Shown here piece by piece: positions 6,762-8,793 of a DNA stretch of 8,793 nucleotides (position 1 is the stretch's first letter; each line of letters opens with the position of its first letter). Below the pieces are notes generated by a model. The model had not been told where the DNA came from, ran no database searches, and saw only the letters and a program-made list of their open reading frames with translations. Position numbers and translations under genes: made by a program. The DNA lies in contig DIZT01000141.1 in NCBI GenBank assembly GCA_002427975.1, forward strand, positions 30,356 through 39,148. Direction: 5' to 3'. The DNA comes from Micrococcaceae bacterium UBA6021. Lineage in GTDB: Bacteria; Actinomycetota; Actinomycetes; Actinomycetales; Micrococcaceae.

Positions 6762-6783
6762 GTTCACGCGAGGGAGCGTTTAA

Positions 6784-8166
6784 GTGGCCGATCAGGCAAC
6801 TGCGCAAGAATTCGACATCCTGGTACTCGGTGGCGGCAGTGGCGGATACGCCACCGCGCTGCGGGCCGTCCAGCTTGGCTTGACCGTTGGTCTGGTCGAG
6901 AAAGCCAAACTGGGTGGTACCTGCCTGCACAACGGCTGTATTCCCACCAAGGCCCTGCTGCACTCCGCAGAAGTTGCCGACCACGCCCGCGACGGCGCCA
7001 AGTACGGCGTCAACGTTGAACTCCAGTCCATCGACATGAACGCCGTGAACGCCTACAAGGACGGCATCGTTGCCGGTAAGTTCAAGGGCCTGCAGGGTCT
7101 GATCAAGGGCAAGGGCATCACTGTCATTGAGGGCGAAGGCAAGCTCACGGCCCCGGACACGATCACTGTCAACGGCACGGCCTACAAGGGCAAGAACATC
7201 GTCCTCGCCACGGGCTCCTACTCCCGCTCACTGCCCGGCCTCGAAATCGGCGGCCGCGTGATCACCTCTGACCAGGCCCTGACCATGGACTACGTGCCCA
7301 AGAGTGTCATCGTCCTGGGCGGCGGCGTCATCGGCGTCGAATTTGCGTCCGTGTGGAAGTCCTTTGGCGTGGACGTCACCATCGTTGAGGGCCTGCCGTC
7401 CCTGGTGCCCAACGAGGACGCCTCGATCATCAAGGTCCTGGAGCGCACCTTCAAGAAGCGCGGCATCAAGTTCAACACCGGCACCTTCTTCCAGGGCGTC
7501 GAGCAGGACAACGACGGCGTCAAGGTCACCCTGGTGGACGGCAAGACCTTCGAAGCAGACCTTCTTCTCGTGGCTGTCGGACGCGGACCATCCACGGCGG
7601 GCCTGGGGTTCGAAGAAGCGGGAGTCACCGTTGACCGCGGCTTTGTGATCACCAACGAACGCCTCCACACCGGCGTCGGCAACGTCTACGCCGTCGGCGA
7701 CATCGTTCCCGGCGTGCAACTGGCACACCGCGGTTTCCAGCAGGGCATCTTCGTCGCCGAAGAAATCGCCGGCCTGAAGCCCGTGGTGGTCGACGACATC
7801 AACGTCCCCAAGGTTACCTTCTGCGATCCCGAGATTGCCTCGGTGGGTTACTCCGAGAAGGCGGCCAAGGAGAAGTTCGGCGAAGACAGGGTTGAAAGCA
7901 CCGAATACAACCTGGCCGGCAACGGCAAGAGCGCCATTCTGGGCACCGGCGGCATCATCAAGTTCGTCCGCGAAAAAGACGGCCCCGTGGTTGGTGTCCA
8001 CATGATCGGCACCCGCGTCGGCGAGCAGATCGGCGAAGCCCAGCTGATCGTCAACTGGGAAGCGTACCCGGAAGATGTTGCCGGGCTCATCCACGCGCAC
8101 CCGACGCAGAACGAGGCACTCGGCGAGGCCGCAATGGCCCTGGCCGGTCGCCCGCTGCACGGCTAG
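6784..8166 (+). CDS. lpdA: Dihydrolipoyl dehydrogenase (E3 of 2-oxo acid dehydrogenase complexes)
   Basis: FAD flavoenzyme that reoxidises dihydrolipoyl groups on the E2 subunits of pyruvate and 2-oxoglutarate dehydrogenase, passing electrons to NAD+. The 460-residue length is normal. FAD-binding GGGSGGYATALRA is at residues 16-28, and the redox disulfide C47/C52 lies in GGTCLHNGCIPTK. NAD-binding GGGVIGVEFASVW starts at G179 and is followed by an acidic strand end (TIVEG). The second FAD motif is YAVGDIV (302-308). The dimerisation domain runs from about residue 340, ending in HAHPTQNEALGEA with catalytic H439 and E444. All key residues are intact. The GTG start at 6784 has AGGGAG at good spacing. 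The E2 gene follows 124 bp later, supporting a role in 2-oxo acid complexes rather than as a general disulfide reductase. Confidence 0.97.
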   Translation: MADQATAQEFDILVLGGGSGGYATALRAVQLGLTVGLVEKAKLGGTCLHNGCIPTKALLHSAEVADHARDGAKYGVNVELQSIDMNAVNAYKDGIVAGKFKGLQGLIKGKGITVIEGEGKLTAPDTITVNGTAYKGKNIVLATGSYSRSLPGLEIGGRVITSDQALTMDYVPKSVIVLGGGVIGVEFASVWKSFGVDVTIVEGLPSLVPNEDASIIKVLERTFKKRGIKFNTGTFFQGVEQDNDGVKVTLVDGKTFEADLLLVAVGRGPSTAGLGFEEAGVTVDRGFVITNERLHTGVGNVYAVGDIVPGVQLAHRGFQQGIFVAEEIAGLKPVVVDDINVPKVTFCDPEIASVGYSEKAAKEKFGEDRVESTEYNLAGNGKSAILGTGGIIKFVREKDGPVVGVHMIGTRVGEQIGEAQLIVNWEAYPEDVAGLIHAHPTQNEALGEAAMALAGRPLHG

Positions 8167-8194
8167 TTACGGCCAGCAGCACAGCAAGACAACA

Positions 8195-8237
8195 GGGCTT
8201 AGTGCACCGGGCGTGACGCGCCGGGTGCACTAAGCTC
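8195..8237 (+). terminator. Strong hairpin between lpdA and sucB (terminator or attenuator)
   Basis: GCTTAGTGCACC (8197-8208) pairs perfectly with GGTGCACTAAGC (8224-8235) over 12 bp. A G-C and a G-U pair extend it outward to 8195/8237. Inside, past a G-G mismatch, GGCG/CGCC (8210-8213 with 8219-8222) adds 4 bp around loop TGACG. No T-run follows. It begins 28 bp after the lpdA stop and ends 53 bp before sucB, so it probably sets partial termination or an mRNA 3' end. It is symmetric and could work in either direction. Confidence 0.6.
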
Positions 8238-8290
8238 GAACAAGCCAGCAATCATCCGCACAAAAGATCAATAAGGAGAACGGGGACGAC

Positions 8291-8793
8291 ATGTCTGAAT
8301 CCGTTAACTTGCCCGCCCTCGGTGAGAGCGTCACCGAAGGAACCGTCACCCGCTGGCTCAAGCAGGTAGGTGACCGGGTAGAGGTGGACGAACCGCTGCT
8401 CGAGGTTTCCACCGACAAAGTAGACACCGAAATCCCCTCTCCGATTGCCGGCATCATCGAGGAAATCCTCGTTGCCGAAGACGAGACCGCAGAAGTAGGC
8501 GCTCCCCTGGTCCGCATCGGCGACGGCTCCGGCGGCGGCGCAGCCCCCGAAGCGGCAGCGCCGACAGAAGAAGCACCCGCGGCAGAAGCTCCCGCTGAAG
8601 AAGCACCGGCGGCAGCAGCTCCCGCCGCCGCGTCTGCTCCCGCAGCAGCACCCGCCGCTTCCGACGGCGAAAGCCACGACGTCACCCTCCCTGCCCTGGG
8701 CGAAAGCGTCACTGAAGGCACCGTCACCCGCTGGCTGAAGGCCGTGGGCGACACCGTTGCAGTGGATGAGCCGTTGCTGGAGGTGTCCACCGA
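8291..8793 (+). CDS. sucB: 2-oxo acid dehydrogenase E2 (dihydrolipoamide acyltransferase), N-terminal part; runs off right edge
   Basis: Only 167 codons are present. Lipoyl domain 1 spans residues 2-77, with lipoylation site K43 in the classic DKVD turn ([12 protein letters not shown]). An Ala/Pro/Glu-rich flexible linker covers about residues 80-128. A second, nearly identical lipoyl domain starts at V131, and its lysine (predicted K169) is just past the edge. The peripheral-subunit-binding and catalytic domains lie outside the window. Swinging lipoyl arms carry acyl groups between E1, E2 and the E3 encoded just upstream by lpdA. The gene is commonly annotated sucB, but in studied actinobacteria (Corynebacterium AceF, Mycobacterium DlaT) the matching E2 acts mainly as dihydrolipoamide acetyltransferase shared by both complexes. 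ATG 8291 has AAGGAG at 8273-8278, 12 bases away and longer than usual; GGGGA at 8282-8286 is an alternative. Confidence 0.95.
   Translation, partial: MSESVNLPALGESVTEGTVTRWLKQVGDRVEVDEPLLEVSTDKVDTEIPSPIAGIIEEILVAEDETAEVGAPLVRIGDGSGGGAAPEAAAPTEEAPAAEAPAEEAPAAAAPAAASAPAAAPAASDGESHDVTLPALGESVTEGTVTRWLKAVGDTVAVDEPLLEVST
8303..8793 (+). repeat. Tandem lipoyl-domain duplication within sucB
   Basis: Residues V5-T41 (8303-8413) recur as V131-T167 (8681-8791), offset by 126 codons (378 bp). Of these 37 residues 33 are identical; the differences are N6/T132, Q25/A151, R29/T155 and E31/A157. At DNA level the copies differ mostly at third positions, with an exact shared stretch ACCGTCACCCGCTGGCT. The second copy continues beyond the window. 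Confidence 0.9.

Larger units (their letters stand above)
6601..6783 (+). other. Intergenic region pepA-lpdA
   Basis: A 183-bp gap. After the pepA stop there is only a weak GCGCC/GGCGC symmetry (6613-6617 with 6628-6632) and no T-run, so no convincing terminator. A 22-codon open frame with two cysteines occupies 6644-6712. CATAAT at 6708-6713 is the best -10 for lpdA, without a clear -35. The lpdA leader hairpin and ribosome binding site (AGGGAG, 6771-6776, seven bases before GTG) follow. Confidence 0.5.

Noticed and set aside
7228..8160. 310-codon open frame antisense to lpdA
   Set aside because: GC-rich third positions of lpdA keep the opposite frame open. The translation is Asp/Gly/Val-rich with no family motif, and lpdA has every catalytic residue.

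Overview
This is a high-GC chromosomal segment from an actinobacterium, most likely Micrococcaceae (Arthrobacter/Pseudarthrobacter type). The genus is inferred from remembered protein sequences and gene order, because no search could be run. Supporting signs are strong GC bias at third codon positions, at least four GTG starts among seven genes, actinobacteria-specific families (DUF4192, bacterial PAC2), a primary sigma factor with a long Lys/Ala-rich then acidic N-terminus, and the pepA-lpd-E2 gene order known from actinobacteria. I see no insertion sequence, phage gene, tRNA, rRNA or CRISPR array. It looks like ordinary core genome.

Left half, minus strand (transcribed right to left): a PAC2-family protein (4818-3880), a 12-TM MFS transporter (about 3810-2464), a DUF4192 protein (2381-1179), a 309-bp non-coding leader, then the first 289 codons of the primary sigma factor sigA (869 to the left edge). 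The sigA leader carries a GGAAC-N18-GTT element resembling promoters of the SigR/SigH family. Overlapping its right end is a 29-bp interrupted inverted repeat.

Right half, plus strand: leucyl aminopeptidase pepA (5080-6600), dihydrolipoyl dehydrogenase lpdA (6784-8166) and the start of the 2-oxo acid dehydrogenase E2 gene sucB (8291 to the right edge), which encodes tandem lipoyl domains. PAC2 and pepA diverge from a 261-bp region holding a 10-bp perfect palindrome, a direct repeat and an inverted repeat. The lpdA leader holds a 10-bp stem-tetraloop. A strong hairpin without a T-run separates lpdA from sucB.

Functionally, lpdA (E3) and sucB (E2) serve the pyruvate/2-oxoglutarate dehydrogenase complexes. 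pepA finishes peptide breakdown, and the divergent PAC2 protein belongs to a superfamily that includes proteasome assembly chaperones. sigA drives housekeeping transcription. The DUF4192 and MFS genes have no known substrate or role. I did not find a clear new multi-gene system. The points most worth checking are non-coding: the sigA leader, possible competing base-pairing around the DUF4192 start codon, the lpdA leader hairpin, and the PAC2/pepA divergent region.
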